Position numbers and translations under genes: made by a program. A DNA stretch of 64,000 bases from Chryseobacterium kimseyorum. GTDB taxonomy: Bacteria; Bacteroidota; Bacteroidia; Flavobacteriales; Weeksellaceae. The stretch is taken from assembly GCF_025971945.1 (NCBI RefSeq), contig NZ_JAPDHW010000001.1, forward strand, positions 465,555 through 529,554, written 5' to 3'. The notes under the pieces are model-generated. The model was not told the origin of the DNA. It did not search any database and saw nothing but the letters and a program-made list of their open reading frames with translations. Below, one piece after another: positions 17,668 to 26,223 of this stretch (position 1 is its first letter; each line of letters starts with the position of its first letter).

Positions 17668-18194
17668 GCCTGTATTTTTTTCAAAATTTTCTCAAATGTA
17701 TTGATATTTCTGCTCGTAAACTGATCTTTCAGACTTTTCTTGCCTAAAATTTTTCCGAATGTAGACTCTAATGTATTTCCTTTCGGAACCTGCCAGTAAA
17801 AATTATGATGAATGATTTTCGCCTCTTCATTTTCTGTTTTAGAAGCATTTTCAAACTCCTTCATCAGTACTTTTTCAACGTCATGATGACCGATAAAAGC
17901 GTAGACATGTAAGTTTTCGTTTTTGTCGAATGGATTTAAATTCCAAAAACTTTCTATTTCTTCCTGAGATCTGACAAATAAAAAAGCCTCATAACTGAAA
18001 TGCTCAGACATTGCTTTTTCCAGAATTGATTTCAAATCTTCAGCTTTCTTATCGGACGAGAAAACAATATTTCCTGAAGCCAAAACTGAAACTACATCAA
18101 GCATTCCGGCACTTTTGAAAACTTCGCAGACTTCCGCCATTTTCATGTTGGTTCCTTTTACATTGACGCCACGGAGGAAAGCACAGTATTTCAT
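17664..18194 (-). CDS. DUF1697 domain-containing protein
   Basis: 176 residues. The N-terminus YCAFLRGVNVKGTNMKMAEV with VLASGNIVFSS is diagnostic of DUF1697, a small cytoplasmic family of unknown function; ITSRNINTFEKI-like text appears near the end (FTSRNINTFEKILKKI). No catalytic role is established. It overlaps the TPR gene by 4 bases and starts 35 bases after the membrane glycosyltransferase-like gene. Confidence 0.88.
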   Translation of the reverse strand: MKYCAFLRGVNVKGTNMKMAEVCEVFKSAGMLDVVSVLASGNIVFSSDKKAEDLKSILEKAMSEHFSYEAFLFVRSQEEIESFWNLNPFDKNENLHVYAFIGHHDVEKVLMKEFENASKTENEEAKIIHHNFYWQVPKGNTLESTFGKILGKKSLKDQFTSRNINTFEKILKKIQA

Positions 18195-18229
18195 GGTTTT
18201 ATATTTAGGTTTAGATTGAAAATGATGAG

Positions 18230-19723
18230 TTACTGATCTTTCATTCTTTCGTATAGATTATAATCTGTACCGGAAGGCTTCAGTTTATAAATTTTCTCTA
18301 AAAGCTTGTTGTCACTCTGCAGATGATTCTTCACACGAAATTCATTTAATAATTTGTAATGCGTTTTGTAAAAATAGGCATCTTTTCCTTCAAATAAATT
18401 ACTGTAGGACAGCAGATACTTTGGCTTTCTTTTTTTAACAGTATTAATCCAATAATGAGGCTTATCTTTTTTGATCTCTTCCTGAATCTGTTTGTCGACC
18501 AATCCAACTTCATCGATTGTTTTTAAACCAGAAAAATAGGGAATATAGCCAGCCGGTTCAAGTAAAATCCATTGTTTTTTGTCTTTTTCGTACATATTAA
18601 GGAACAGTCCGATAGATCTTCTGTAATTCCATTCACCATTGCCGGTTGCGATAGAATGTATCGTTTGGAAAGCAAGCATGGGTACAATATAAAAGACAAT
18701 CAATGCTGAAAGCCACCAGTTTCTTTTTATTTTCTGTTCTAAAACGAAGATTAGAACGGGAACGAAAAGCAGAATCTGAGGAACCCAGTAGTACCAATCG
18801 AAAAGGCTTTTTTGAGAAAGAAAAATAATCTGTTTCGTCCATGCAAAAATGAAAATAATCCAAAGGAAATAGTTTCTTTGATCTCGCTGTCTGATTAAGA
18901 GGATAAAACACAGCAGTTCAAAAACAGCAATTACAATCGTAAATGGGTTAAAATCTCCCGGAATTTTTAACATTCCCCAGAAGTTTCCGTAATTTAATCT
19001 AAAATATTCGATATGCTGATTGAGAGTGTAGACCCTGTCATAAGCCAGTTTTTTGGCAACAATCGTATTGTTAACAATTTCTCCAAAATACAGCCAGTTG
19101 AAAGCCACGGCAGCAGATACTCCTAAAATCCCACCTATAATATAAGGCCATCTTATTTTTTTCTTCCAAAAAATATCAACTAAAAATACGATTCCAAGGA
19201 AAATAACGGTATCAATTCTGGTAAATAAGATTAAAACCGGAAAGACAACCAGTGCCCATTTTTTCTCTTTTTTAAAACCATAATAGAGCAAAGCCATTTC
19301 AAGAAAAAACAAAATTCCATACTCCATTCCGAGAATTGAAATCTTTATGGAAGGCGGTAAAAGCCCAAAAAGAAAGATGAAAATTGCTTTATGCCAGGGG
19401 TTTTTTAACAGTAAATGAGACAGAAATAAACTTCCGATAGTGAAAAGAACAGTATTCAGAATCAAAAGCGGTTCGATGAAGTTTTCTTTTCCAAAAATCA
19501 GATTAAAAAAGTAAGAAACAAAAACATACAGATGTGTTGTGGAAGCCGAAATTTTGACGTCACCGTTGAAACCGATCACACCATAATCCAACAAATTCTG
19601 GGCAACCCGCCAGGTGATAAACGCATCTTCCTGAATGTGGTGTGTCAATAAAAAATAAAGTTTGGCAATCACTGCAAAAATTACAGCATACAACGGGAGA
19701 TTCTTACTGGTGTTTTCGGCCAT
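18230..19723 (-). CDS. Polytopic membrane glycosyltransferase-like protein (PMT/ArnT-like)
   Basis: 497 residues from the ATG at 19723. About ten hydrophobic segments span residues 10-360, and a soluble C-terminal domain of ~120 residues follows. The first periplasmic loop has the acidic motif HIQEDAFITWRVAQNLLDYG, as in GT-C fold enzymes that use a lipid-linked sugar donor. It probably transfers sugar to lipid or protein at the periplasmic face. A longer frame opens at 19774, but a -7 promoter box (19741-19748) lies inside that extension, so I choose 19723. The donor and acceptor are unknown. Confidence 0.75.
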   Translation of the reverse strand: MAENTSKNLPLYAVIFAVIAKLYFLLTHHIQEDAFITWRVAQNLLDYGVIGFNGDVKISASTTHLYVFVSYFFNLIFGKENFIEPLLILNTVLFTIGSLFLSHLLLKNPWHKAIFIFLFGLLPPSIKISILGMEYGILFFLEMALLYYGFKKEKKWALVVFPVLILFTRIDTVIFLGIVFLVDIFWKKKIRWPYIIGGILGVSAAVAFNWLYFGEIVNNTIVAKKLAYDRVYTLNQHIEYFRLNYGNFWGMLKIPGDFNPFTIVIAVFELLCFILLIRQRDQRNYFLWIIFIFAWTKQIIFLSQKSLFDWYYWVPQILLFVPVLIFVLEQKIKRNWWLSALIVFYIVPMLAFQTIHSIATGNGEWNYRRSIGLFLNMYEKDKKQWILLEPAGYIPYFSGLKTIDEVGLVDKQIQEEIKKDKPHYWINTVKKRKPKYLLSYSNLFEGKDAYFYKTHYKLLNEFRVKNHLQSDNKLLEKIYKLKPSGTDYNLYERMKDQ

Positions 19724-19740
19724 CGCGTTTTTTTGATGTA

Positions 19741-19748
19741 CAAATATA
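19741..19748 (-). promoter_or_regulatory. Promoter for the GT-C-like gene; decides its start
   Basis: On the minus strand TATATTTG fits TAnnTTTG, with a TTG about 20 bases further upstream (19769-19771) at the -33 position. The transcript would start near 19735, after the longer possible start codon (19774) and ~12 bases before the ATG at 19723. Confidence 0.65.
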
Positions 19749-19774
19749 ATTCTATTATTCTTGAATATCAACAT

Positions 19775-19801
19775 AAAAAAAACGGAACCGAAGTCCCGTT
19801 T
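19775..19801 (-). terminator. Intrinsic terminator of the DUF2723 gene
   Basis: On the minus strand, 8-bp stem AACGGGAC/GTTCCGTT (one G-U pair) with a TTCG tetraloop, followed by a T-run. It separates the DUF2723 gene from the downstream GT-C-like gene. Confidence 0.88.
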
Positions 19802-19825
19802 TAAAGTATTTACAATATTGATTTT

Positions 19826-22800
19826 TTACTGTGTCGCTTTGATAATTGCTGAAGTAATCTGATCTTCTTTTTCTTTTGAATAGGTAGAATCAAAAGGTTC
19901 CATCACATCAAACAGATATTGATAAAAAGGTGTAATTCTCTGTACATTTTCAGATTCTTTCATTGCCTTTTCTTTGCCCATCTGCTGAAGATCTTTGATG
20001 AATACATTGAATTTCTTGTCAATCGGCTCAATAGATTTCACCAGGTAAGAATATGCTTTATCATTCTGTCCGATCTTCTTGTAAGCATCTGTAACTGCTG
20101 ATACTACCAGAGAATATTCCATAGGTTTTGATCTCATCTGTCTTCCTACAAACCTTTGGTCAGCTTTGCTTAAAGTTAAATAATAATCATACTCTTCGAA
20201 AATTCCTTTCTTCAGAATTTCTGCTAATTTCAATGCTTTCTGTTCTTGTCCGGCAACGATATAACCATACACCATTGAGCTTAAAGAACGTGGATCATTA
20301 TATTTTTCTGCAGGAATTTCTCTCGCAGCAATATCCAGTACTTCCAGAGCTTTTGCTTTCTGACCAGATAAGGCTAAAGCCGCTGCTGCTCTGCTTGCAG
20401 AACTTCTGTAGCTCATAATATTTGAAGTTGCCGTTTCATCAAAATGCACATTTAAATCTTTAAAATTACCCCATTTAAAGTTTTTCACAACGTTATAAAG
20501 TGAGTTGGCATCTACTCTACCCATTTCTCCGTCACTGCTTCGTGGCGTACGGATCGGAACCAATCTGTAACTGAACCCATCAAACTGAAGATATTCATCT
20601 AAGAAGAAAATATTTTCACTGTCATACACTCCACCTGAAGAGAAGTTGATTGGTCTTTTCCAGTCGAAGTTTGCCAGGATATCAAACATCATCAGATTGT
20701 TTTTGTATAAAGTACCGGATTTATAAGTGATCATAATCTGATCTTCCGCTTTCGACAAATCTGAAGCGTTGATTATTCCAGATTTTACTGCATTCTGCTT
20801 GTTGACAGGTAAAATGAATTTGTTAACCGGTAAGAAGTTATACTTTTCATAACGCGCTTCACCAAAGATCATTTTTAAAACTTCATCTTTTTCAGGGGAT
20901 TTTATTTTCAGGAAGTTTACCGCTTCTTTTAAAGTCATAGAATCATGAACGATATATTTTTCGAATGGTTTAAGCATCTGTTCAGGAGCACCAGCATCCC
21001 TTAAATTACTTAAAACTCCCTGCCAATCTTCTTTTTTCATCAGATAAATCTGATCATTAACACCATCTCTGTAATCATCGTGTGTCAACTGACTTGGAAT
21101 CGGGCTGGCGTTATACGTTTTTCTTTTAACCTGATCAATGTTCCACGGTGTTGACAGAAGGGTAAAATTCACCACCTTCACATCATCACGGAATCTCTCA
21201 GTTTCCTGCATTGCCCAAACTGGGTAGGTATCATTATCACCGTACACAAAGAGAATATCATCTTTAGGTAATGATTTTAACATTGAATGTGAATAATCAT
21301 AAGCTGTATATCTTCCGCTTCTGTCATGAACATTATAATTCTGGAAGCCCATCATCAAAGGAATAGCCAATAATACAACTCCAAAACCGATGTTTGCAGC
21401 ATTTGATTTTACTTTAGACTGCAGATACCAGAGAATTGCACCTGCACCCAGACCTATCCAAATGGCAAAGGCATAGAAGGAACCAACTACGGCATAATCT
21501 CTTTCTCTCGGTTCAAATGGTTTCATTCCGGTGTAGAAAACAATTCCAACACTGGTTAATATAAACAATGAAAGAAGTGCATAAAATCTACCAAAATCTC
21601 TCATAAACTGGAAATAACATCCTATGATTCCCAACAGTAATGGTAAGAAAAAGAAAACAACTGTGCTTTCATTTTTAAATTTTGCAGGCATCGCATCCTG
21701 ATTTCCAAGTAACGTGTTATCAATAAATGAAATTCCTGAAATCCAGTTTCCTCTTGTATTTTCACTGCTTCCTTCAAGATCATTCTGTCTTCCTGCGAAG
21801 TTCCATAACAGATATCTGATGAAATAATATCCGTTTTGGAAAGTGATGAAATAATCCATATTCTGAGCCAAAGAAGGTCTCTGAACGGTGATCAGTTCAT
21901 ATGGTTTCACTTTTAAATAATCTGCTGGAGTAATCGTTTTATCTTCGTATTTGCCTCTTAATTCCTCAAAAATTTCTTTAGCCTGAGGATCATCAGCAAT
22001 ATTTTCGTTAGCATAATTAAATTGAAAATCGGGTGCGCCATACATTGACATATAGTTCGCCATCACATCCTTATCTTCACTGAACATTCTCGGCATCAGA
22101 CTCACGTGCGCAGGATTGAACACATAATTGAAACGGTCACTTGTTTTTAAATAAGTTCCTGTCTTTTCATCTTTTTCAAAAACTTCACCGGTTTTTGTTG
22201 TTTTAAAACTTCCATCTTCATTCTTCTCAATTCCGCTGTTATCTAAAAATGCGGTATAGTTCTGACCGTACATTGTTGGCCAGTCACCATACTGTTCTCT
22301 GTTATAATAATCAAGCATCCCAATGGCAGTATCCGGATCATTTAAGTTCATTGGCGGATTTGCGTTTGCTCTGATCGGAATTACCATCCAGCAAGAGAAA
22401 CCAATCATCATATAAACCACAGATAAAGCAATCGTCTGATAAATGTTCTTTTTTGCCTTTCTTGCATATTTTAAGATAAAATAGCAAAGTGCAACCAGGA
22501 TAATAAAGCCTGCAATCGTTCCTGAATGGTACGGCATATATAAACCATTCACAAAGAAGATTTCAAGTTTTCCGAACAAAGACATAATTACAGGGAAAAT
22601 AATCTTGAAAACAATAATTAAAATCCCAAGTGTAATTGCATTTGCCCAAAGAAAGTTTTTCCAGGTAAATTCATAGTTTCTTGCATAATATACCAGACAC
22701 ACGGCCGGAATTGCCAACATACACATCATGTGCACACCTACAGAAAGACCTACAATAAAGAAGATTAAAATAATCCATCGTTCATTATCAGATTCTTTGT

Positions 22801-23311
22801 ATTCGTTTTCCCACTTTGTAATCAGCCAAACTAAAATTGCAATAAACAGCGAAGCCATTGAGTAAACCTCTCCTTCTACCGCCGAAAACCAAAAAGTATC
22901 TGACCAGGTAAAGCAGAGAGAACCAATAACACCTGCGAAAAGAATAGCGATCTCCTGATGTTTGGTAACTTCCTCAAAATCTTTATTTAGAAGTCGTCTT
23001 ACAAAATGAGTAATCGTCCAGAACAGAAACAAAATCGTAAATGCGCTGAATAATGCAGACATTGCATTAATGACCACAGAATAATTTTCACCCTGTCCAA
23101 ACGCAAAAATGGCAGCAACAGCACCTACAATCTGGAACAAGGCTGCTCCCGGTGCGTGCGTTACTTCTAATTTTACGGCTGAAGAAATGTACTCACCACA
23201 ATCCCAAAAACTGAAGTTGGGTTCTATTGTTGACAGGTACGTGAAAAATGCAATGACGAAAATCACCCATCCGAGAAGGGTGTTCCATTGCCTAAAAGTC
23301 CAGTTTTTCAT
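19826..23311 (-). CDS. DUF2723 family membrane protein (GT-C-type glycosyltransferase-like) with C-terminal TPR region
   Basis: 1161 residues. The N-terminus has the DUF2723 pattern: ISTIEPNFSFWDCGEYISSAVKLEVTHAPGAALFQ-type text (about residues 25-60) with the acidic WDCGE motif in the first outside loop. Roughly twelve hydrophobic segments follow, up to ~residue 670, with large soluble inserts, and then a C-terminal ~450-residue region with TPR-like helices (AAALALSGQKAKALEVLDIA). In Bacteroidetes such proteins are placed with O-mannosyl-type transferases; the exact reaction is not proven. It has its own terminator. Confidence 0.85.
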   Translation of the reverse strand: MKNWTFRQWNTLLGWVIFVIAFFTYLSTIEPNFSFWDCGEYISSAVKLEVTHAPGAALFQIVGAVAAIFAFGQGENYSVVINAMSALFSAFTILFLFWTITHFVRRLLNKDFEEVTKHQEIAILFAGVIGSLCFTWSDTFWFSAVEGEVYSMASLFIAILVWLITKWENEYKESDNERWIILIFFIVGLSVGVHMMCMLAIPAVCLVYYARNYEFTWKNFLWANAITLGILIIVFKIIFPVIMSLFGKLEIFFVNGLYMPYHSGTIAGFIILVALCYFILKYARKAKKNIYQTIALSVVYMMIGFSCWMVIPIRANANPPMNLNDPDTAIGMLDYYNREQYGDWPTMYGQNYTAFLDNSGIEKNEDGSFKTTKTGEVFEKDEKTGTYLKTSDRFNYVFNPAHVSLMPRMFSEDKDVMANYMSMYGAPDFQFNYANENIADDPQAKEIFEELRGKYEDKTITPADYLKVKPYELITVQRPSLAQNMDYFITFQNGYYFIRYLLWNFAGRQNDLEGSSENTRGNWISGISFIDNTLLGNQDAMPAKFKNESTVVFFFLPLLLGIIGCYFQFMRDFGRFYALLSLFILTSVGIVFYTGMKPFEPRERDYAVVGSFYAFAIWIGLGAGAILWYLQSKVKSNAANIGFGVVLLAIPLMMGFQNYNVHDRSGRYTAYDYSHSMLKSLPKDDILFVYGDNDTYPVWAMQETERFRDDVKVVNFTLLSTPWNIDQVKRKTYNASPIPSQLTHDDYRDGVNDQIYLMKKEDWQGVLSNLRDAGAPEQMLKPFEKYIVHDSMTLKEAVNFLKIKSPEKDEVLKMIFGEARYEKYNFLPVNKFILPVNKQNAVKSGIINASDLSKAEDQIMITYKSGTLYKNNLMMFDILANFDWKRPINFSSGGVYDSENIFFLDEYLQFDGFSYRLVPIRTPRSSDGEMGRVDANSLYNVVKNFKWGNFKDLNVHFDETATSNIMSYRSSASRAAAALALSGQKAKALEVLDIAAREIPAEKYNDPRSLSSMVYGYIVAGQEQKALKLAEILKKGIFEEYDYYLTLSKADQRFVGRQMRSKPMEYSLVVSAVTDAYKKIGQNDKAYSYLVKSIEPIDKKFNVFIKDLQQMGKEKAMKESENVQRITPFYQYLFDVMEPFDSTYSKEKEDQITSAIIKATQ

Positions 23312-23495
23312 AGTATAAAATCAATTAGTGCGAAAATAAGGTTTTTAGATTAGTTTATATTCGATTTTAACAAAATTTAAAAAATTGGCGTACTTTTTGT
23401 CAACGTTTCGAGTCTGTAATCAAAAGCTTAAAAGAGATAATTATACTTTCAACACTTATAATTTCTGAAAAGTTTAAAAATTATTTATTTTTTTG

Positions 23496-23503
23496 TATTT
23501 TTG
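23496..23503 (+). promoter_or_regulatory. Putative -7 promoter element
   Basis: TATTTTTG followed by CGG, matching TAnnTTTG, 33 bases before the ATG of the cysteine-synthase-like gene at 23537. Confidence 0.6.
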
Positions 23504-23536
23504 CGGTCAGATTTTATTTGAAAAAAATAACAAATA

Positions 23537-24574
23537 ATGAGTAATGTTTACGATAATATTCTTGGCTTGATTGGGAACACCCCTTTAGTGAAACTTAATA
23601 CAGTAACTAAAGACATTCCTGCTAAAGTTTATGCCAAGTTAGAATCATATAATCCTGGACATTCCACTAAAGATAGAATCGCACTTCATATTATTGAAAA
23701 CGCTGAGAAAAAAGGTTTATTAAAGGAAGATTCTGTAGTTGTAGAGACGACTTCCGGAAATACAGGTTTTTCACTTGCTATGGTTTGTATCATTAAAGGA
23801 TACAAATGTATTTTAGCAGTAAGTGACAAAACAAAAGCTGAAAAAATAGCTTATCTGAAAGCTCTTGGTGCTACAGTATATATATGTCCTGCGAATGTAC
23901 CTGCGAATGACCCGAGATCTTATTATGAAGTAGCAAAAAGAATTGCTGCCGAAACCCCAAATTCTGTTTATATCAATCAGTATTTTAATGAATTGAATGT
24001 TGATGCCCACTATCAGACCACAGGTCCTGAGATTTGGGAACAGACGGAAGGGAAAATTACTCACCTTTTTGCGTGTACAGGAACTGGCGGAACATTGTCC
24101 GGTTCTGCAAAATTCTTAAAAGAGAAAAATCCAAATATAAAAATCATCGGTGTAGATGCTGACGGATCTATTTTGAAAAGTTACCACGAAACCGGAGAAA
24201 TTCATAAAGAAGACGTTCATCCTTACCAAATTGAAGGAATGGGAAAAAATTTAATTCCTTCTGCCCTTCTTTTCGATAAAGTGGATGAGTTTGTAAGAGT
24301 CAACGACGAAATGTCTGCGTACAGAACCCGTGAGATTGCTTTAAAAGAAGCAATTATGGGTGGTTACACTACCGGAGCTGTTACTCAAGGATTGATGCAG
24401 TATGCACAGTCTCACGAACTGACTGAAAATGATTTCGTTGTAATGATTTATCCTGATCACGGTTCACGTTACATTACAAAAGTGTACAGCGACAAATGGA
24501 TGGAGGAGCAGGGATTTATCAACAACTGTTTCCACAACTATGATGAAGTTTTCAAAACAGAATTCATCAAATAA
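23537..24574 (+). CDS. PLP-dependent cysteine-synthase-family enzyme, candidate cysteate synthase
   Basis: 345 residues, a fold type II PLP enzyme. NTPLVKL (14-20), the PLP lysine in GHSTKDR (Lys45), the phosphate-binding TTSGNTGFS (71-79) and GTGGTLSG (181-188) are all present. No CBS regulatory domain follows. On family alone it could be an O-acetylserine sulfhydrylase or cystathionine beta-synthase. Directly downstream lies an alpha-oxoamine synthase; in sulfonolipid (capnine) producers a cysteine-synthase homolog makes cysteate from O-phosphoserine and sulfite for such an enzyme. I infer that role from context; substrate choice is not readable here. Confidence 0.8.
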   Translation: MSNVYDNILGLIGNTPLVKLNTVTKDIPAKVYAKLESYNPGHSTKDRIALHIIENAEKKGLLKEDSVVVETTSGNTGFSLAMVCIIKGYKCILAVSDKTKAEKIAYLKALGATVYICPANVPANDPRSYYEVAKRIAAETPNSVYINQYFNELNVDAHYQTTGPEIWEQTEGKITHLFACTGTGGTLSGSAKFLKEKNPNIKIIGVDADGSILKSYHETGEIHKEDVHPYQIEGMGKNLIPSALLFDKVDEFVRVNDEMSAYRTREIALKEAIMGGYTTGAVTQGLMQYAQSHELTENDFVVMIYPDHGSRYITKVYSDKWMEEQGFINNCFHNYDEVFKTEFIK

Positions 24575-24596
24575 GAAAAATATAGCAATACAAATC

Positions 24597-24629
24597 AAGC
24601 CTTTTAGTACAATACAAAAGGCTTTTTTA
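24597..24629 (+). terminator. Hairpin between the two PLP enzyme genes
   Basis: 9-bp stem AAGCCTTTT (24597-24605) with AAAAGGCTT (24616-24624), 10-base loop and T-run. It may end or attenuate transcription before the alpha-oxoamine synthase gene, only 74 bases downstream of the first gene. Confidence 0.7.
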
Positions 24630-24648
24630 CATAAAACATACTCATACA

Positions 24649-25911
24649 ATGGTAGATATTTTTGACAGAATAAAACAAAATCCCGGACCTCTTGGTCAGT
24701 TTGCAGATTACGCAGAAGGATATTTTGTATTCCCAAAATTGGAAGGTCCGATTGGTCCGAGAATGAAATTTCAAGGTAAAGATGTAATTTTCTGGAGTGC
24801 CAATGACTATTTAGGATTGTGTAACCACCCGGAAGTTTTGGAGGCTGATGCAAAAGCTGCTGCAGAATTCGGAATGTTCTATCCGATGGGCGCAAGAGCC
24901 ATGTCTGGAGAAACTCAACAGCACCAGCAACTTGAAAAAGAATTGGCAGAGTTCACTCAAAAAGACGCTGCTTATCTTTTGAATTTCGGTTACCAGGGAA
25001 TGGTTTCTTGTATCGATGCATTGGTGACAAGACATGACGTTATCGTTTATGATGCAGATTCTCATGCTTGTATCGTTGACGGAGTACGTCTTCACATGGG
25101 AAAAAGTTTTACTTTCAAACATAACGACATTGAAAGTTTAGAGAAAAACCTAGCTAGAGCAACAAAAGTTGCTGAAGAAAACGGTGGAGGAATCTTAGTG
25201 ATTACTGAAGGTGTTTTCGGAATGAGAGGAATGCAGGGTAAACTGAAAGAAATTTGCGATTTAAAATCTAAATTCAATTTCAGACTTTTGGTTGATGATG
25301 CACACGGATTCGGAACTTTAGGTAAAACAGGAGCCGGAGCTGGTGAAGAGCAAGGATGTCAGGATCAGATTGATGTGTACTTCTCAACTTTTGCCAAATC
25401 AATGGCTGGTTTCGGAGCTTTTCTTTCAGGAGATGAAACGATTATCAGATTCTTAAAATACAATCTTCGTTCTCAGATTTTCGCTAAATCTTTGACAATG
25501 CCAATGGTAATCGGAGGTTTGAAAAGATTGGAGCTATTGAGAACTCGTCCCGAAATTAAAGATAAATTGTGGGAAAACGTAAATAAACTTCAAAACGGAT
25601 TAAAAGAAAGAGGTTTCAACCTTGGAAACACCAATACGTGTGTGACACCGGTTTTCATTCAGGGAACTACAATTGAAGCTACACTTTTAGCGAAAGATTT
25701 GAGAGAAAATTACGGAGTATTCACCTCTGTTGTTGTATATCCTGTAATTCCAAAAGGAATGATTTTATTGAGATTAATTCCTACCGCTTCTCATACAGAT
25801 TCAGAAATTAATGAAACTTTGGCGGCTTTCGAAGGCATTAAAGAGAAATTAGAATCCGGAGCTTACGCAGAAATGGAAAAGCAAATGAATATCGAGTACA
25901 AGCAAATGTAA
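24649..25911 (+). CDS. Alpha-oxoamine synthase, candidate cysteate (or serine) acyltransferase
   Basis: 420 residues, fold type I PLP enzyme of the alpha-oxoamine synthase family (with serine palmitoyltransferase, KBL and BioF). Visible are ANDYLGL (51-57), GARAMSGE (81-88), DADSHACIVDG (His139), LVDDAHGFGTLGKTG (Asp216/217, His219) and the PLP lysine in STFAKSMAGFG (Lys250). It condenses an acyl thioester with an amino acid and releases CO2. The preceding cysteine-synthase homolog suggests cysteate as amino acid, giving the backbone of sulfonolipids known from Chryseobacterium and Capnocytophaga; serine (sphingolipid) is the main alternative. Confidence 0.82.
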   Translation: MVDIFDRIKQNPGPLGQFADYAEGYFVFPKLEGPIGPRMKFQGKDVIFWSANDYLGLCNHPEVLEADAKAAAEFGMFYPMGARAMSGETQQHQQLEKELAEFTQKDAAYLLNFGYQGMVSCIDALVTRHDVIVYDADSHACIVDGVRLHMGKSFTFKHNDIESLEKNLARATKVAEENGGGILVITEGVFGMRGMQGKLKEICDLKSKFNFRLLVDDAHGFGTLGKTGAGAGEEQGCQDQIDVYFSTFAKSMAGFGAFLSGDETIIRFLKYNLRSQIFAKSLTMPMVIGGLKRLELLRTRPEIKDKLWENVNKLQNGLKERGFNLGNTNTCVTPVFIQGTTIEATLLAKDLRENYGVFTSVVVYPVIPKGMILLRLIPTASHTDSEINETLAAFEGIKEKLESGAYAEMEKQMNIEYKQM

Positions 25912-25960
25912 ATTGCTGATCACTTTTGGCTAGCTGCTAAAGACTCAATATTATAAATTT

Positions 25961-25990
25961 AAAACCGTTAGAATTTTCTGGCGGTTTTTC
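25961..25990 (+). terminator. Intrinsic terminator after the oxoamine synthase gene
   Basis: 13-bp stem with two G-U pairs (25961-25973 with 25976-25988), then a T-run. Confidence 0.75.
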
Positions 25991-26058
25991 TTGTTATTTA
26001 TCAGAAGAATAATAGTAGAAACCTATTTTCTATTTGCACAATACTTCTCAACGATATC

Positions 26059-26121
26059 TTTGTCATTCCGCAGGAATCTAAGTTTTGATTTTCTTTGTTG
26101 AGATTCCTACGGAATGACAAA
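26059..26121. repeat. Palindromic intergenic repeat, copy 1
   Basis: Arms TTTGTCATTCCGCAGGAATC (26059-26078) and the near-complement ending GGAATGACAAAC (26098-26121) are separated by ~18 AT-rich bases. The same arms recur at 28487-28555. The arms differ by one C/T change, which pairs as G-U in RNA. It looks like a short interspersed palindromic element. Confidence 0.8.
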
Positions 26122-26202
26122 CAAAGTTTAGAATATTATTTATTCAAAAAATATAATTTTTTTAAATCAGTCAAAAACTTTCTTCTTTTCCATTTAAACC
26201 CA

Positions 26203-26210
26203 TAAATTTG
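26203..26210 (+). promoter_or_regulatory. Putative -7 element for the radical SAM gene
   Basis: TAAATTTG matches TAnnTTTG; it ends 13 bases before the TTG start at 26224, implying a very short leader. Confidence 0.5.
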
Positions 26211-26223
26211 CAAAAAATTACTT

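Noticed and set aside
24464..24895. 143-codon minus-strand frame across the two PLP enzyme genes
   Set aside because: Overlaps two strongly supported plus-strand genes, has no domain, and crosses their terminator.
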